Positions 1-10,766 are shown, counted from the stretch's first letter. The stretch: 64,000 bases of DNA from Hydrangea macrophylla (GCA_033977485.1 CM066984.1:29493501-29557500), one strand, 5' to 3'. The notes: a model not told the origin generated them from the sequence alone. Numbers and translations are program-made.

Positions 1-103
1 CTGTAGCTGCCCAGGGTGTGGTGCGGTAGGCCCACAGGAGGGCTGGGAGTTCTTCAGCCCACAGGCCGTTGGCATTCTCAAGCCTTGTCTTAATCGACTG
101 CAA
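1..103 (-). pseudogene. Tat-type gypsy integrase fragment
   Basis: This segment matches 7813-7915 of the integrase gene of E1 with only a few differences. It corresponds to the part of the integrase after the catalytic core, around the motif LLWAYRTTPR. The match stops abruptly at 103, where the inverted repeat of the next element begins; E1 continues there with GATTATGCGG. It is a scrap of a second Tat copy that runs off the left edge of the window. Confidence 0.85.
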
Positions 104-594
104 TGGTGGGTCAATAGAAACCCATTTTGGAGACCAAGGATTAATAGGTTCGAAATATTTCTCCCTCCATCTCAAATCTTGACTCTTTCTCTCTCTCATG
201 CTTAGGGTTGAGATTTGGGTTTATTCTTCCCCCAATTTCTACTGATTTATATTACAGACCTAGTGACAATGTTGTATCATTGGATGAAGAAGAAGATGAG
301 GAAGAAATGCTAGGTATTACACTTATCTAAACAATTTCGCTCATATCCCACTCATAGGTCAAAACTATCGACCATGTCCTAATTGGGGTCTGCTAAAATC
401 CAAGCAACTTTCCCAATTGAAGTTATTTTGGATTGTATCACCTTGTACATGAAAAGTACACCAATACCGCAAAAAAAAATAAAATGGAACAATCCAATGC
501 TCACCAAAGTTAACAGATTTTATCTCCCAAATCATAGCCCGTCATCCCCAAAGTTCAGAGATTTTGTCTCCCAAATCTCAACCCTAAGCATGAG

Positions 595-638
<44 letters not shown>

Positions 639-731
639 CTATGCTTGGCATCTCCCAAATCGCAGCTTGCTTTGTTTGTGGCTTCATGCAGTTTGGTGAG
701 GAGAGAGAAATGGGTTTCTATTGACCCACCA
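104..731. mobile_element. Inverted-repeat DNA element (MITE or MULE-like)
   Basis: The ends at 104-127 and 708-731 are perfect 24-bp inverted repeats beginning TGGTGGGTCAATAG. A second perfect 25-bp pair lies inside (195-219 with 570-594, containing CTTAGGGTTGAGATTTGG). Together they form imperfect arms more than 110 nt long, which suits a Mutator-like or foldback MITE. No transposase is visible. The flanks (…GACTGCAA left, TTTGTTTG right) show no target-site duplication, so one flank has probably been rearranged. Confidence 0.65.
599..636. repeat. (GA)n microsatellite
   Basis: This is an uninterrupted GA tract inside the right arm of the inverted-repeat element. It makes the apparent Arg-Glu and Ser-Leu repeat peptides on the two strands, which are not genes. 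Confidence 0.95.
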
Positions 732-1009
732 TTTGTTTGTATAAAATAAATGATAAATATTGTGGTCCCCACCCAAATTCGGGTTAATCTGTCAATTTTG
801 TTCAGTGACTATAGCAAAACTTTTACAAGTTATGACAATATAAGATATGGTTCTACTAATAGTATCTTTCCTTATTCAAACTCATCATTACTATTACTAA
901 TGTCTTATTACGCAAAGTCTAACCATACTCTATCGATTGATGAAAACACTTGACCATAAGACTCTATGGATGAACTATTGCTCCATCCATCACTTTCAAG
1001 GACATATGC
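732..1009. other. Non-coding AT-rich stretch
   Basis: I see no gene, element end or RNA here, only low-complexity AT-rich sequence between the inverted-repeat element and the repeat array that follows. Confidence 0.5.
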
Positions 1010-1279
1010 ACAACTCACTACTTTTAAGGACCAAGTGTGAGCAAAGTAATTTATTCTACCACCATGGGTTACGCATCTACTAGTGACACCTGTTCCCCGC
1101 TTTTAAAGAGAATATTCATAGCTCACCGGCTTTTAAGGGCATATCATGACCACTGGCCTATCTTAGGGCTACTGACATCTGTCCGCACCTTATAAGGGCT
1201 ATTCACAGCTCACCATATTTCATGGACACCATGTTGACCGCAGTCCACAGCTTTTAAGGGCATATTCATAGCTCACTAC
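1010..1279. repeat. Degenerate tandem array, target site of E1
   Basis: Variants of 'CTTTTAAGGGCATATTCATA' followed by 'GCTCAC' recur several times with irregular spacing (near 1020, 1098, 1130, 1200 and 1250). The phrase GCTCACCATATTTCATGG near 1208 reappears across the E1 insertion as GCTCACTAC at 1271-1279 and ACTACATTTCATGG after 20719. This shows that E1 landed inside the array. The first five bases of the duplicated target, ACTAC, are at 1275-1279. Confidence 0.7.
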
Positions 1280-1907
1280 TGATGATGCCAGAAATTGGTA
1301 AGCAAGATTTATGCGGGAAGATAGAGTAGAAAAAGGTTTGTATGTGGTTCGGTCCCGTTAATGAGGTGACCTACGTCCACGGGTGTGTTTGAGCGCTTCT
1401 TACTAGTAGATCGCCGGCGGGCCTGGTGAGCCAACAAAGATGGGCGGCACTACCAGTAACACCGGCCAGGTGTATGCGTGTAAGTGGTGAGTTCTCTGTT
1501 GAGTGCTTGTGTGCTTAGAGAATTGATTTCCGGATCCCTCTAAGGAGGATAGGTGGGCTCTTTTATAGATGCAAGATTCCACCCTTACATGGTAAGTTTA
1601 CTAGATTAGGAAGCCTAATCTAATCACAATAGATTTGCACAACATTAAGGGAGTATCCTCAATGGCTTAGGAAACCACTGATTCTTTCTTGATAGAGTCA
1701 TGGCCGTATAAGGAAACGATGGGAGATTCAATCTACTCCGCGCCTACCGAGGACGAGCTACGCCCCGTTCCCGAGCTGCCGAGTATCCCGGACGGTTACA
1801 GCTGAACACCTCAGAAGTGTGGGCTCCATGCTCCCATTCCGGACTATCCGGGCTATCCGCTGACCACGTGGTGGTTGGACCGTTACAGAATATTTTTGGA
1901 CGTATCA
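1280..1907 (-). repeat. E1 3' LTR
   Basis: It starts TGATGATGCC and ends GACGTATCA on the plus strand and pairs with 20092-20719 at the same length of 628 bp. A TATAAAA (minus strand, 1561-1567) lies about 340 nt into the LTR and is the likely retroelement promoter. Confidence 0.95.
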
Positions 1908-1922
1908 GCTGCCCCCCATTTT
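1908..1922 (-). other. E1 polypurine tract
   Basis: The minus strand reads AAAATGGGGGGCAGC immediately before the 3' LTR (TGATACGTCC). It marks the start of plus-strand DNA synthesis. Confidence 0.75.
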
Positions 1923-2149
1923 CAAAGTTGAGATGTCGCCTTGCCAGATGAAATTTGAAAATTAAGAATGTCTTCCAGATACCGACCGGGAGAAGACCGG
2001 GACCCCCATCGAAACAGGGTCGATTTGTAATGACCCGTCGGTATATCGACCGAGCGGTGACCCTGCAGGACCAGGCCCCTGGTGCCACGTGTCTACTGGT
2101 TACTGGTCTAGTTCAGATCCAAAGCTGCCAGTTTGGAAGTAACCAAATC

Positions 2150-2300
2150 GTCCAGGTGGCAACTGAACCATCACGTCATGCATTCAATGCTCACGCTTTT
2201 TGAGACGACGCCCCACGTGCCCGAAACGACAGTTTCGGCAGGAGAGCATGTGAGCCATCCGATCAAGTTTGATCCTAACCGTTCGCGATGCCTATATAAG
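2150..2300 (+). promoter_or_regulatory. Promoter of antisense gene A
   Basis: A TATA box, TATATAAG, lies at 2293-2300, 110 bases before the ATG of gene A. Upstream sequence from about 2150 (AACTGAACCATCACGTCATG, then CACGTGCCCGAAACGACAG) is clearly related to the sequence before gene B (from 3808) and before the gene A copy in E3 (from 62496). All three end in a TATATAAGGAG-type box. The shared GACAGTTT(C/G/T)GGC(A/G)GGA stretch about 60 nt before TATA is a candidate conserved control element. Confidence 0.65.
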
Positions 2301-2409
2301 GAGCACCTGTTCAATCTGCTTCTCACTGCAAATAATCAACCAAATCGCCCGAGCAAAACACTCCGAGCTCCTTCTTCTCTGCTGTTTTCGTTTCCCAAAC
2401 TTCCCTCAA

Positions 2410-3504
2410 ATGGCCTCACATATTGATCTGTCATCTGATGAAGGGCTTAGAGCCTTTCGAGAGGATTGCCACATTTCGGACGATGTTGAAGTCCGTCCGT
2501 ACATTGAGGGGGAGGAAGTAGCCTTCTCTTTTGTTCTCATCAGCAGCTATTTGCTGCTTATTGTGGGACTGCGCTTTCCCCTCCCAGTCTCCTTTTGTGA
2601 CCTGCTTGAGGGGTTGCGCATCCCGCTCTGCAAGTGCCGTCCAAACGTCGCCCGCCTCCTCTGGGGAATATCAGTGTTGAACGAGCGACTGGGGTTGTTC
2701 CTCCGTTCCGTCGACGTCGCCAGGTGTTACATCCTGGGCATCGACCACGGGGGTCCTTACTTGCGCCCCAGGGCCGAGGGGAGGGACCTTGTCCAAGGTC
2801 TGGACTTCCCGAACAAAAACTGGCGGCGGTACCCTTGGGTCGTGGTCTCCGGCAACTGGCTGGAGGACTCCATTCTCTGCCCTCCTGCAGTTTTTGATCC
2901 CGACCTCTGTAAACAATCTTTTGCTGCCTACCGCGGCGCGGCCCCTACTATTGATGATACGGAGGCGATTGACCGAGCCATCGAGGCCGGCCTGTCGTTC
3001 TCTGATTTGGTCGGGGGACATGCGAATGATGCAGGCGTCGGACCTTCCTCCATGGCCCGCGCTGCTGCGGCTTCTGGGTCGCGCCGCTATACTCGATCCA
3101 TGGCCACCGGCCCACGTGCCACAAGCAGGGCCGGCCCTCCTGAGGGACCAGCCTCCCTGTCCACCAGTAGCAGCTCATCCTCCTCCGGGAATGCGAGTCC
3201 GCCACTGGGCCCATCCCGGAAGGGAAAAGAAAAGGAAGTCGGGGAAGAATCTCAACCCCCACCAAAAAGGAGCCGGACGGAATCCCCGGCCGGTCTTCAC
3301 ATGCCGAGCTTTTGGGCGGGCCTTGCCTTCGGTAACCTGGAGGGTCGTCTTCAAGAGGTGGAGAAGCAGACTGCCCACCTGCAGACTAACTCTATCATGC
3401 AGGAGGTGGATGTTCACACCATAGAGCTCACCGTCAAGGATTTAGTGGTGAGGGTTACGGCCCTAGAAGAGGCGGTGAAAGCTCTGAAGGGCAAAGGACC
3501 TTGA
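2410..3504 (+). CDS. Gene A: antisense accessory ORF of Tat element, intact
   Basis: The ORF has 364 codons starting MASHIDLSSDEGLRAF, in a strand opposite to gag-pol. I chose this ATG over an upstream in-frame one (2269) because it follows the TATA by a normal distance and because the E3 copy begins at the same place. The N-terminal half has the block YLLLIVGLRFPLP followed by LARLLWGISVLNERLG-like sequence, resembling the plant 'putative gypsy-type transposon' domain (Transposase_28, PF04195). The middle is Ser/Pro-rich with a basic patch PPKRSR near residue 287, a possible nuclear signal. The last 55 residues form a heptad-patterned coiled coil. Antisense extra ORFs are known in Tat elements; their function is not established. 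No stop or frameshift interrupts it, unlike the sense genes. Confidence 0.8.
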   Translation: MASHIDLSSDEGLRAFREDCHISDDVEVRPYIEGEEVAFSFVLISSYLLLIVGLRFPLPVSFCDLLEGLRIPLCKCRPNVARLLWGISVLNERLGLFLRSVDVARCYILGIDHGGPYLRPRAEGRDLVQGLDFPNKNWRRYPWVVVSGNWLEDSILCPPAVFDPDLCKQSFAAYRGAAPTIDDTEAIDRAIEAGLSFSDLVGGHANDAGVGPSSMARAAAASGSRRYTRSMATGPRATSRAGPPEGPASLSTSSSSSSSGNASPPLGPSRKGKEKEVGEESQPPPKRSRTESPAGLHMPSFWAGLAFGNLEGRLQEVEKQTAHLQTNSIMQEVDVHTIELTVKDLVVRVTALEEAVKALKGKGP

Positions 3505-3620
3505 AGACTCCTTGCTTCTCTTTTTTTTTTTTTACCGGGGAGCTACTATAACTGCCCTCGATCTCTGTACAGTTTTATTTTTTTACAGTAATGAAAAGGT
3601 CTTTGAGGCCAACCTTTTTA
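3505..3620 (+). other. 3' UTR of gene A
   Basis: After the TGA come a poly-T run, GGGGAGCTACTATAACTGCC, a TCTGTACA box and AATGAAAAGG. The same series follows gene B (6460-6520: GGGGAGGCCACTACAACTGC, TTTGTACA, AATGAAAAGA). The two genes therefore share their 3' ends as well as their promoters. No canonical AATAAA is present; AATGAA may serve as the poly(A) signal. Confidence 0.55.
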
Positions 3621-3795
3621 TCTCTCTGCTCTTCTAACTGTTTATTAACTCTGTGCTACGCTGGGCAGCTAATACCCGACCGGTGTATGAATGTGCCCGG
3701 GTTGCGACAACTCGGGCACGGATCACCGCTGCTCTGTACCAACCAATCGTTAGTCAGGTTAGAACCTAACAATGGTGATGTGGTCGTAACCGAAC

Positions 3796-3948
3796 CTATT
3801 GCTGGCTAACTGAACCGTCTTGTCACGCAATTAATGCGCGCGCCTTTTGAGGCGACTCTTCACGTGACCGAAGCGACAGTTTGGGCGGGAAATCTCCTGG
3901 ACCGCTGGATCCATTCTGATCTGGGCCGTTCAGGGTCTTTATATAAGG
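3796..3948 (+). promoter_or_regulatory. Promoter of antisense gene B
   Basis: TATATAAG lies at 3940-3947. The preceding 150 bases (AACTGAACCGTC, then TTTTGAGGCGACTCTTCACG and AAGCGACAGTTTGGGCGGGA) align with the gene A promoter. The TATA is 373 bases before the chosen ATG, so gene B has a longer leader than gene A. Confidence 0.65.
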
Positions 3949-4312
3949 AGTACTTGCCTCATTTCTTGCATCCCTTCCTGATCTTCTATTTTCTGCTTTC
4001 TTCCCTTGTCCCCCTGTCCTTTTTCATTTCGGAGCGAGGCTGGAGAGAACGAATCTTGTGAGGTTCGAGCGGGAGTGGGATTTCTTCCTCCTCAGATTTT
4101 GTGCATTTTTTGAGTTGGGTGGAACTTTAATTCATCTGAACCGAGCAGGTGTTTCTTGCACCATTTTGGAAGAGTGTTACCTGGTGCTGAGGAGTGTCTA
4201 CTCGTTACCATTAAGGTTAGTGACTCTACCCCCCCTGTATATCAGGCTTGGGGTTTCCGATCCATACGCAGGTCGTAGTTTGTGTCCGTTCCTTTCCATC
4301 GGAGTGCCAGAG

Positions 4313-6406
4313 ATGGAACACTCCGGCTTCAACTCTGCGTCGAGATCGGAGAGTGAACATTATCAGTCGGGATCCCCCGGTGCTAGTCTGGACCGGCTTC
4401 CTGAGTCCCTGACCGATCATCAAAGTGGGGACGGGATTCCCGTTCGTCTGTCTGATAGTGAGTCTACCCAGTAGGCCCCTGTTGCCTACGTCTCGAGGGG
4501 TTCGGGTGACGAGTTGCCCCGGGGAACTGATCGTGTAGTTTTCGCTTGTGAGTCCACTTCTTCTGTATTGCGCTCCCAAGACCTTCTCCGGATCAGGGAG
4601 AGATATTCTCTTCCTGATGGTTGCGCCCTAGCCGTAAACCTCGGCGGTGCGCACCTCTATCAGTCGGGGTTTGTCACCCTGTTCGAGGACGCTATGATGG
4701 CGGGCCTCCGGCTACCCCTTCACCCTGTAGCCCGGGATATCCTGATCTATCTTGATATCGCTCCCGGGCAGTTGGCCCCCAACGGGTGGAGGTTCCTGAT
4801 GGGGTGTATATCACTGTGGCCTCAAGTGTTTGGGTATCAACTTACCCTCTAGGAGTTTCTTTGGGCCAACCGACCGTTCCCTGTGCACCGGGAAGTGGGG
4901 TTTTTCTCATTTTTCGCCCATCCGGGTAGAAAAATTATTGACAATTGCCCTAGCAACAACAAATGGTGGAAGGGCAAATTCTTCCAGGTGTCTACCCTTC
5001 GCCTCTGCGACATGGCTCCGGGGATCCAGCTGAGGACATCCTGGGCTGGGGAGTTGAGGGGTAAGACCGCCCTTCCGACCTCGTCTGCTATTTTGGTCTT
5101 TAGGAACACGGTAGATTACTGACTGATTTCATTCTTTTGTCCACAGCTGGCTCGACAGAACCACCCGAAATCCCCGAGCTGTGCCAGGCCAGGATCTGGC
5201 GGCTAGCAGAGTTGCCCACCAGTATTTGGAACGTATTATCCCGAACAGGGGACTTTGTAGAGACTTATTCCCCTGAGGAGCCTGTCCCAGCCCCCAGCTT
5301 TACACCCGTCATTCCCGGTGAGTTTCCAGGTTGCCTTATGCGTTAACTATGCACTTGTCCTTGTTGTTTCTCACACCTCTGACCGTGCGATCTTGCTCTT
5401 CTGCAGAAATGGCCCCCAAACGCAATTTGGAGCAGCTGAGGGAGAGACAGGCTGCTGTCGCCACCGCCGCTGCTACTCGGGTGGCGGTCACCTAAGGGAA
5501 GAGGCCAGCCACTGAGGCCCTGGGTGGCGAGTGCCGGCTCCGGCGCATCCGCCATGGGACGGTCAACCTTCCGGACCCTGCGGGGACATCGGCTCCCCAA
5601 AGGTTAGCTGTTGAGGAGCCCGCACCCCGGGCTGATATTCCATCTGGCTTGCCCATCGGTGGGCTTGGCGAGGTTCGGGAGAGGCTAAAGTCTGTCCTTA
5701 ACCCGAGCCAGGTAGAAGCATGCGCCGGGCTTTTTCCTCGGGACTTCCAAGGGTGGTTGTATAGCCTTTCCCATCTAGTAAGTGTTCTTTCTCCCTTCAA
5801 ATATTGGCCTGCTCCTTTTTACTTGCCTGACTGATCTTCATCCTCTTGCCGCAAGTTAGCTGTATGGCTGAGGGATCCGAGTCCCTCCTGTCTTCCCTGG
5901 CCGGGAAGGCCGCCGCTGCTGACGCCGCCCTTTCGAAGGAGCGGAAAGAATTGCAAGTGGCAAAAGATGCCTTGGCCGTCAAGACGAAGTCATTGGCCTT
6001 GAGTTTGGGTACGGCTCAGGCGGACCTGGCAGCGGCTTTGGCCGAATTGGAGGTTTCCCGGGCCCTCACTGCGGCAGCTGAAGCTCGGGCGAAGGCGGCG
6101 GCCGAGACACCTGCTGCAGGGGCCTTGGAGGGTGCGTTTGATGACGGCTTCTTCCAAGGTTATGACGATCTGAAGCGGCGGGTAGCCCGGGATCACCCCG
6201 AATGGGTCCGTACGGCCTACGAGGGGATTGACTCGGATTACTGGGATGTCGGTGAAGATCCCATAGCTGGTGAAGCTCCTGCGGTTGGTGAAGACCCTGC
6301 TGCCATTGCTGAGGCCACAGAACTCGCCCCAGGCGGGGACAAAGGACTTGCCGTACCAAGGGAGCAGACCGGGGAGACCGAGGATGTGGTCAATGTGGAA
6401 GACTGA
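4313..6406 (+). pseudogene. Gene B: antisense accessory gene with introns, broken
   Basis: Four exon-like blocks can be followed: 4313-5060, 5147-5317, 5407-5777 and about 5856-6406. The first three join in phase across 86-bp (GTAAG...CACAG), 89-bp (GTGAG...TGCAG) introns, and exon 3 ends at GTAAGT (5778). The register into exon 4 is one base off. Exon 1 holds a clear Transposase_28-like block, GLRLPLHPVARDILIYLDIA then PGQLAPNGWRFLMG. Exon 4 is an Ala/Leu/Glu-rich coiled coil ending in an acidic tail. In-frame stops at 4472-4474 (TAG), 4850-4852 (TAG) and 5493-5495 (TAA) disable it. It is a diverged paralogue of gene A by promoter, domain and 3' UTR. The role of the family is unknown. Confidence 0.7.
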
Positions 6407-6535
6407 CTCCCCGGTTCCTCCTTATTTTTTATTTCATTGCTTGTAGTTTTTTATTTTTGGGGAGGCCACTACAACTGCCCCCCATGCTTTGTACATTTCC
6501 TTTGATCAATGAAAAGACCCTGAGATCAGCTTTCC
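6407..6535 (+). other. 3' UTR of gene B
   Basis: It contains the same GGGGAG..CTAC.A.AACTGCC, TTTGTACA and AATGAAAAG series as the 3' end of gene A, in the same order and spacing. Confidence 0.5.
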
Positions 6536-6570
6536 ATCAACTTTGTAGTGTTTTTGTACTATGCCTTTTT

Positions 6571-6752
6571 GCTAGTATCCGTTCAATTTTTGGCCGACCT
6601 AACATCTGCCTTAGCAAATGCTTTAGGACCGTAACCCACAGAACACCTAGTCGGATGGTTCGCTAGTATCCGTACAATTTTGGCCGACCTAACACCTGCC
6701 TTAGCAAATGCTTTAGGACCGTAACCAACAGAACACCTAGTCGAACGTTGTG
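6571..6752. repeat. 91-bp tandem duplication
   Basis: Two adjacent copies begin GCTAGTATCCGT at 6571 and 6662. They run through 'GGCCGACCTAACA.CTGCC' and end near ACACCTAGTCG. It lies between gene B and the integrase end, in the E1 3' region. Confidence 0.9.
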
Positions 6753-7095
6753 ATTCCCTGTTTTAGCCAAAGAATTCCCCTTATTCCCCTGTCCCCCAAG
6801 CATTTTGCTAAGGCGGGAGTATGGGAGTACGAGAGTAAGTAGCCTTAGGGAACCGACCTGGAACACGGGTGGTTGCAGGGGCCTTTGAAGCTTGCCATTG
6901 TCGGCCACCTTGGGGCTTGGCCCCGTCGTCGGCTGGACCTAGGCGAAACTTTAGTTAATCTCCTATTTTTAGGTCTAGTATCCTTTTATCCCCGACCTTT
7001 CTTGCGAAGGCGGGGGCATGTAGAGGGGCGACCATAGGAAACCGACCTGGAACATAGGTGGTTGTAGGGTCCTTTACTGCCTGGGTTCGGAGCTC

Positions 7096-7255
7096 GAGGT
7101 CTTTTGGTGCCTCGGGGTTAGGCCCGGGGTCTTTGGTGCCTTGGGATTAGGCCCGAGGTCTTTGATGCCTCGCGGTTCGGCCCGAGGTCTTTGGTGCCTC
7201 GGGGTTAGGCCCGAGGTCTTTTGGTGCCTCGGAGTTAGGCCCGAGGTCTTTTAGT
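7096..7255. repeat. 29-30 bp tandem repeat
   Basis: About six copies of a unit like GAGGTCTTTGGTGCCTCGGG plus GTTAGGCCC start at 7096, 7126, 7155, 7184, 7213 and 7243. It is non-coding and lies just downstream of gene B and of the integrase stop on the other strand. Short GC-rich arrays in this position are common in Tat and Ogre 3' regions. Confidence 0.9.
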
Positions 7256-7387
7256 GTATTGCACAGTGTTCTAACAGTAGAAATTTTTGAAGTAGAACCA
7301 TGTAATTTTTATTTAAACCATGTCGATTATTCAATCAGAGCTACAAAAAGAATTCTGCCTATAACGCTAAACTCCTGTTGTCCAGTG

Positions 7388-9262
7388 CTACTGATAGTAC
7401 TTGCGGAGGTGTTGCATGTTCCAAGGATGAGTGAGATCACGCCCGTCCATACTCTGTAACCAGTAGGTTCCCGGTCGGTTAATTCGAGTTATTTTATACG
7501 GGCCTTCCCAGTTTGCCCCCAACTTCCCGTGGCTTGGGATTCGGCTAGACTGGTTCACAGCTTTGAGGACGAGGTCTCCCACTTGAAAGCTGCGGTGCTT
7601 CACCTTGCTATTGTAATACCGTGAGACCCTTTGCTTGTAAGCTGCCACCCTGAGATAGGCTTGGTCTCTTTTTTCTTCTACCAGGTCTAGTTCTGTCCTG
7701 AGGGCTTCTCCATTGTCTGGGTCATTGAAAGTAGCCACCCGGTATGAGGGCAGCCCGAGCTCTGTGGGGACTACCGCCTCAAAACCATAAGTTAAGAAAA
7801 ATGGGGTTTCGCCTGTAGCTGCCCGGGGTGTGGTGCGGTAGGCCCACAGGAGGGCTGGGAGTTCTTCAGCCCATAGATTGTTGGCATTCTCAAGCCTTGT
7901 CTTAATCGACTGCAAGATTATGCGGTTGGTCACCTCGACCTTACCATTAGCTTGTGGATGCTTGGGAGAAGAGTAATGATTTAGTATCCCATAGCCCGAG
8001 CAGAACTGCCTGAAGATGGGTGTGTCGAATTGTCGGCCATTGTCACTGATCAGGACTCGCGGGATACCGAACCGGTTGAGGATATTCCTTTCCACGAAAT
8101 TCTCCATTTTCTGCTCGTTTATCGTTGCCAAGGGCTCTGCCTCTGCCCATTTGGTGAAGTAGTCAACAGCTATCACGGCAAATCTGACTTGCCCTTTCCC
8201 TGTCGGTAAGGGACCAACAATGTCGATTCCCCATTGGGCAAATGGCAAGGGACTGTGGACCGGCGTTTGGAGCTCTCCCGGTCTGTTGAACATAGGAGAG
8301 TATCGCTGGCACTTGTCACACCTTCGGACATACTCCTGTGAATCTCGGGCCATGGTTGGCCAATAGTAGCCTTGTAAGAGGACCTTTCTGGAGAGTGCCC
8401 GACCTCCTACGTGATTCCCGCACACAACTTCAAGAATTTCGAACAGTATCGCTTGAACTTGCGTAGGGTGAACGCAGCGGAGGTACGGGATAGTGAACCC
8501 CCTCTTGTAGAGGACACCGTCAAGGATATGGTATCGTGCCGCCCGGTACTTGACCCGCCTTGCTTCCTCTTTGTCATCCGGCAGCCTTCCTGTTGTAAAA
8601 AATGTCACGATTGGATCCATCCAACTAGGTCCCGGAGTGACCGGGTCAACCTCCATGCCCTCTGAATTGATCACACTTGGCTCGGGTAGGAATTGTATCC
8701 TTATCCCAGGCAAATCTGACTCAGATGACGAGGCGAGGCGAGCCAGCCGGTCAGCTCGGGTGTTTTCTTCTCTAGGTATCCGAGTGATGGAGAATCCTCG
8801 GAGTTGATTGGAAATCGTCCGGACGAGGGCCAAGTAGGCTATCATGCTGTCCTCCCGCGCTTTGTATTCTTGGTTTACCTGATTGAGTACGAGCTGGGAG
8901 TCGCTGTAGCTCTAGACTTGTTGGGCGCTCATTGAGATGGCCAACTCTAACCCGACCAAGAGGGCTTTGTACTCGGCCTCGTTGTTGGAGGCACGAAACC
9001 CAAACCTCAGAGCATATTCAAGCTGGATGCCATCGGGGGTAGTCAGGATGATCCCGGCCCCACTACCTTGCTGGTTGGAAGAGCCATCGACATGTAGCAC
9101 CCAAGTTGGGATGCCGGAATGCAATCCGGGTGGTAAGGTCGGAGGCTCGGGTTCTTCGACCAAATCTTCTGGGTATGTAAACTCGACCAAGAAATCAGCG
9201 ACGGCTTGTCCCTTGATGGCCGTCCGAGGTCGGTAAGTTACTTCAAACTCTTCCAATTCCAA
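7388..9262 (-). pseudogene. E1 second RNase H and integrase
   Basis: One reading frame spans the Tat-specific second RNase H (WVLHVDGSSN, NNEAEYKALLVGLELA) and the integrase. It is broken only by a TAG at 8912-8914. The integrase part (7388-8845, 485 codons from its first Met) is open. It has an H-H-C-C zinc-binding N-terminus (ending RRCDKCQRY), a DDE core (GIDIVGPLP, ISDNGRQFD, NGKVEVTNR) and the usual C-terminus (LLWAYRTTPR, GDLVLKAV). Its product would insert the cDNA into the genome. The stop sits where family members have an ordinary codon before YSDSQLV, and CAG to TAG is the simplest change. Confidence 0.9.
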
Positions 9263-10766
9263 TGCCCACTTGACGAGCCTCCTGGATGTGTCAGGCTGAG
9301 AGAGAATTTTGCGGGAGGGGCTGATCGGTCAACACTACGATGGCATGGGCCTGGAAGTACGGGCGGAGCCTTCAGGCTGAGGTGATGAGGGAGAAGGCCA
9401 ACTTCTCGATACGGGAGTATCGGCTTTCCGCACCTTGCAATGCCCGGCTGGTGTAGTACAGTGGGAACTGTATCCCGTGCTCTTCCCGGATGAGTGCCGA
9501 GCTAACCGCCGACGGTGACACCGCCAGGTACAAGAATAGTTCCTCTCCGGATGCCGGTGTCGACAGTAGAGAAGGTGAGGCCAGGTATTTCTTGAGTTCC
9601 TGGAATGCCTCCTCACACTCTTCGGACCACTGAAAAGCTTTACAGAGGATTTTAAAGAACGGCAGGCACCGATCGGTAGCTCGGGACACGAATCTATTAA
9701 GTGCGGCCACCCGTCCGGCTAGGCTTTGAACTTCTTTTGTTGATTTAGGTGACCACATGTTGATGATAGCTTGGATTTTATCGGGGTTTGCTTCGATTCC
9801 CCGCCTGCTGACTAGATGATCGAGAAACTTGCCGGACGAGACACCAAAGGTGCATTTGGCCGGGTTCAACCTCATCTTGAAATTTCTCAAAATGCTGAAG
9901 GCCCCGGCTAGATGCTCAAGGTGGTCGGGCTCATCCCGGCTCTTGACCAGGAGATCGTCCACGTACACTTCCATGGACTTTTCGATGAGGTCTTTGAACA
10001 TGAAATTGACCAGGCGTTGATATGTAGCCCCGGTGTTCTTAAGTCCGAAGGGCATGACTCTGTAACAGTACGTGCCTTGGTCGGTGATGAACACCGTCTT
10101 CTCTTCGTCCCCGGGGTACATGCTGATCTGATTTTACCCCGAGTAGGCGTCCATGAAAGAGAGGAGTGAGTGGCCTGCTGTTGAGTCACCGAGGAGGTCT
10201 ATCCTGGGCAGCGGATAACAGTCCTTGGGACAGGCCTTATTGAGATCGGTGAAGTCTACGCACATTCTCCACTTCCCATTGCTCTTTTTGACCAGGACAA
10301 CATTAGCCAACCAATCGGGATAGTAGACCTCCCGGACAGAGTTCGCCTTTAGGAGCTTCTCGACCTCCTCACTTACTGCTGTTTGTCTCTCGGAGGCCAT
10401 GCCCCTCCGTTTCTACTTCACCGGGCGGCAGTCCGGGATAACGTTGAGACGATGGGACATCACCCGGGGATCAATCCCGGGCATGTCCTCATGACTCCAA
10501 GCAAAAACGTCCTGGTTTTGCCTCAGGAACTGGGTCAACTTTTCCTTCAAGGCAGGCTCCAGTAGTGCGCCTATGTTGATCGTGCGACCTGGGTGTTCTG
10601 GATCCAGCATAACTTGCTCCAACTCCTCCATAGGTCCTATCACGTCCCTCTGGTCCCGGGGGTCCATTTCTTGGACGTTCAGTGTTTCGGTGATTGCCCC
10701 CCGGCGCAACGAGCTAACATAACAACTTCGAGCCGTGGTCTGGTCTCCTCGCAAACATCCGGGTCC
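9263..10766 (-). pseudogene. E1 reverse transcriptase and RNase H
   Basis: The frame continues from gag-protease. It holds the linker to RT (DVFAWSHEDMPGIDP), the RT start (KSNGKWRMCVDFTDLNKACP), the catalytic YVDD (9954-9965), VMPFGLKNTGATYQ and the connection and RNase H region (FLYLAVSPSAVSSALI). Stops lie at 10413-10415 (TAG), 10134-10136 (TAA, where family members have Tyr in SGYNQI) and 9372-9374 (TGA). A frameshift near 9310-9325, at the sequence after VVLTDQPL, moves to the RNase H/integrase frame. Confidence 0.9.

Noticed and set aside
584..772. Small ORFs with Ser-Leu or Arg-Glu repeats
   Set aside because: They are made by the GA microsatellite at 599-636.
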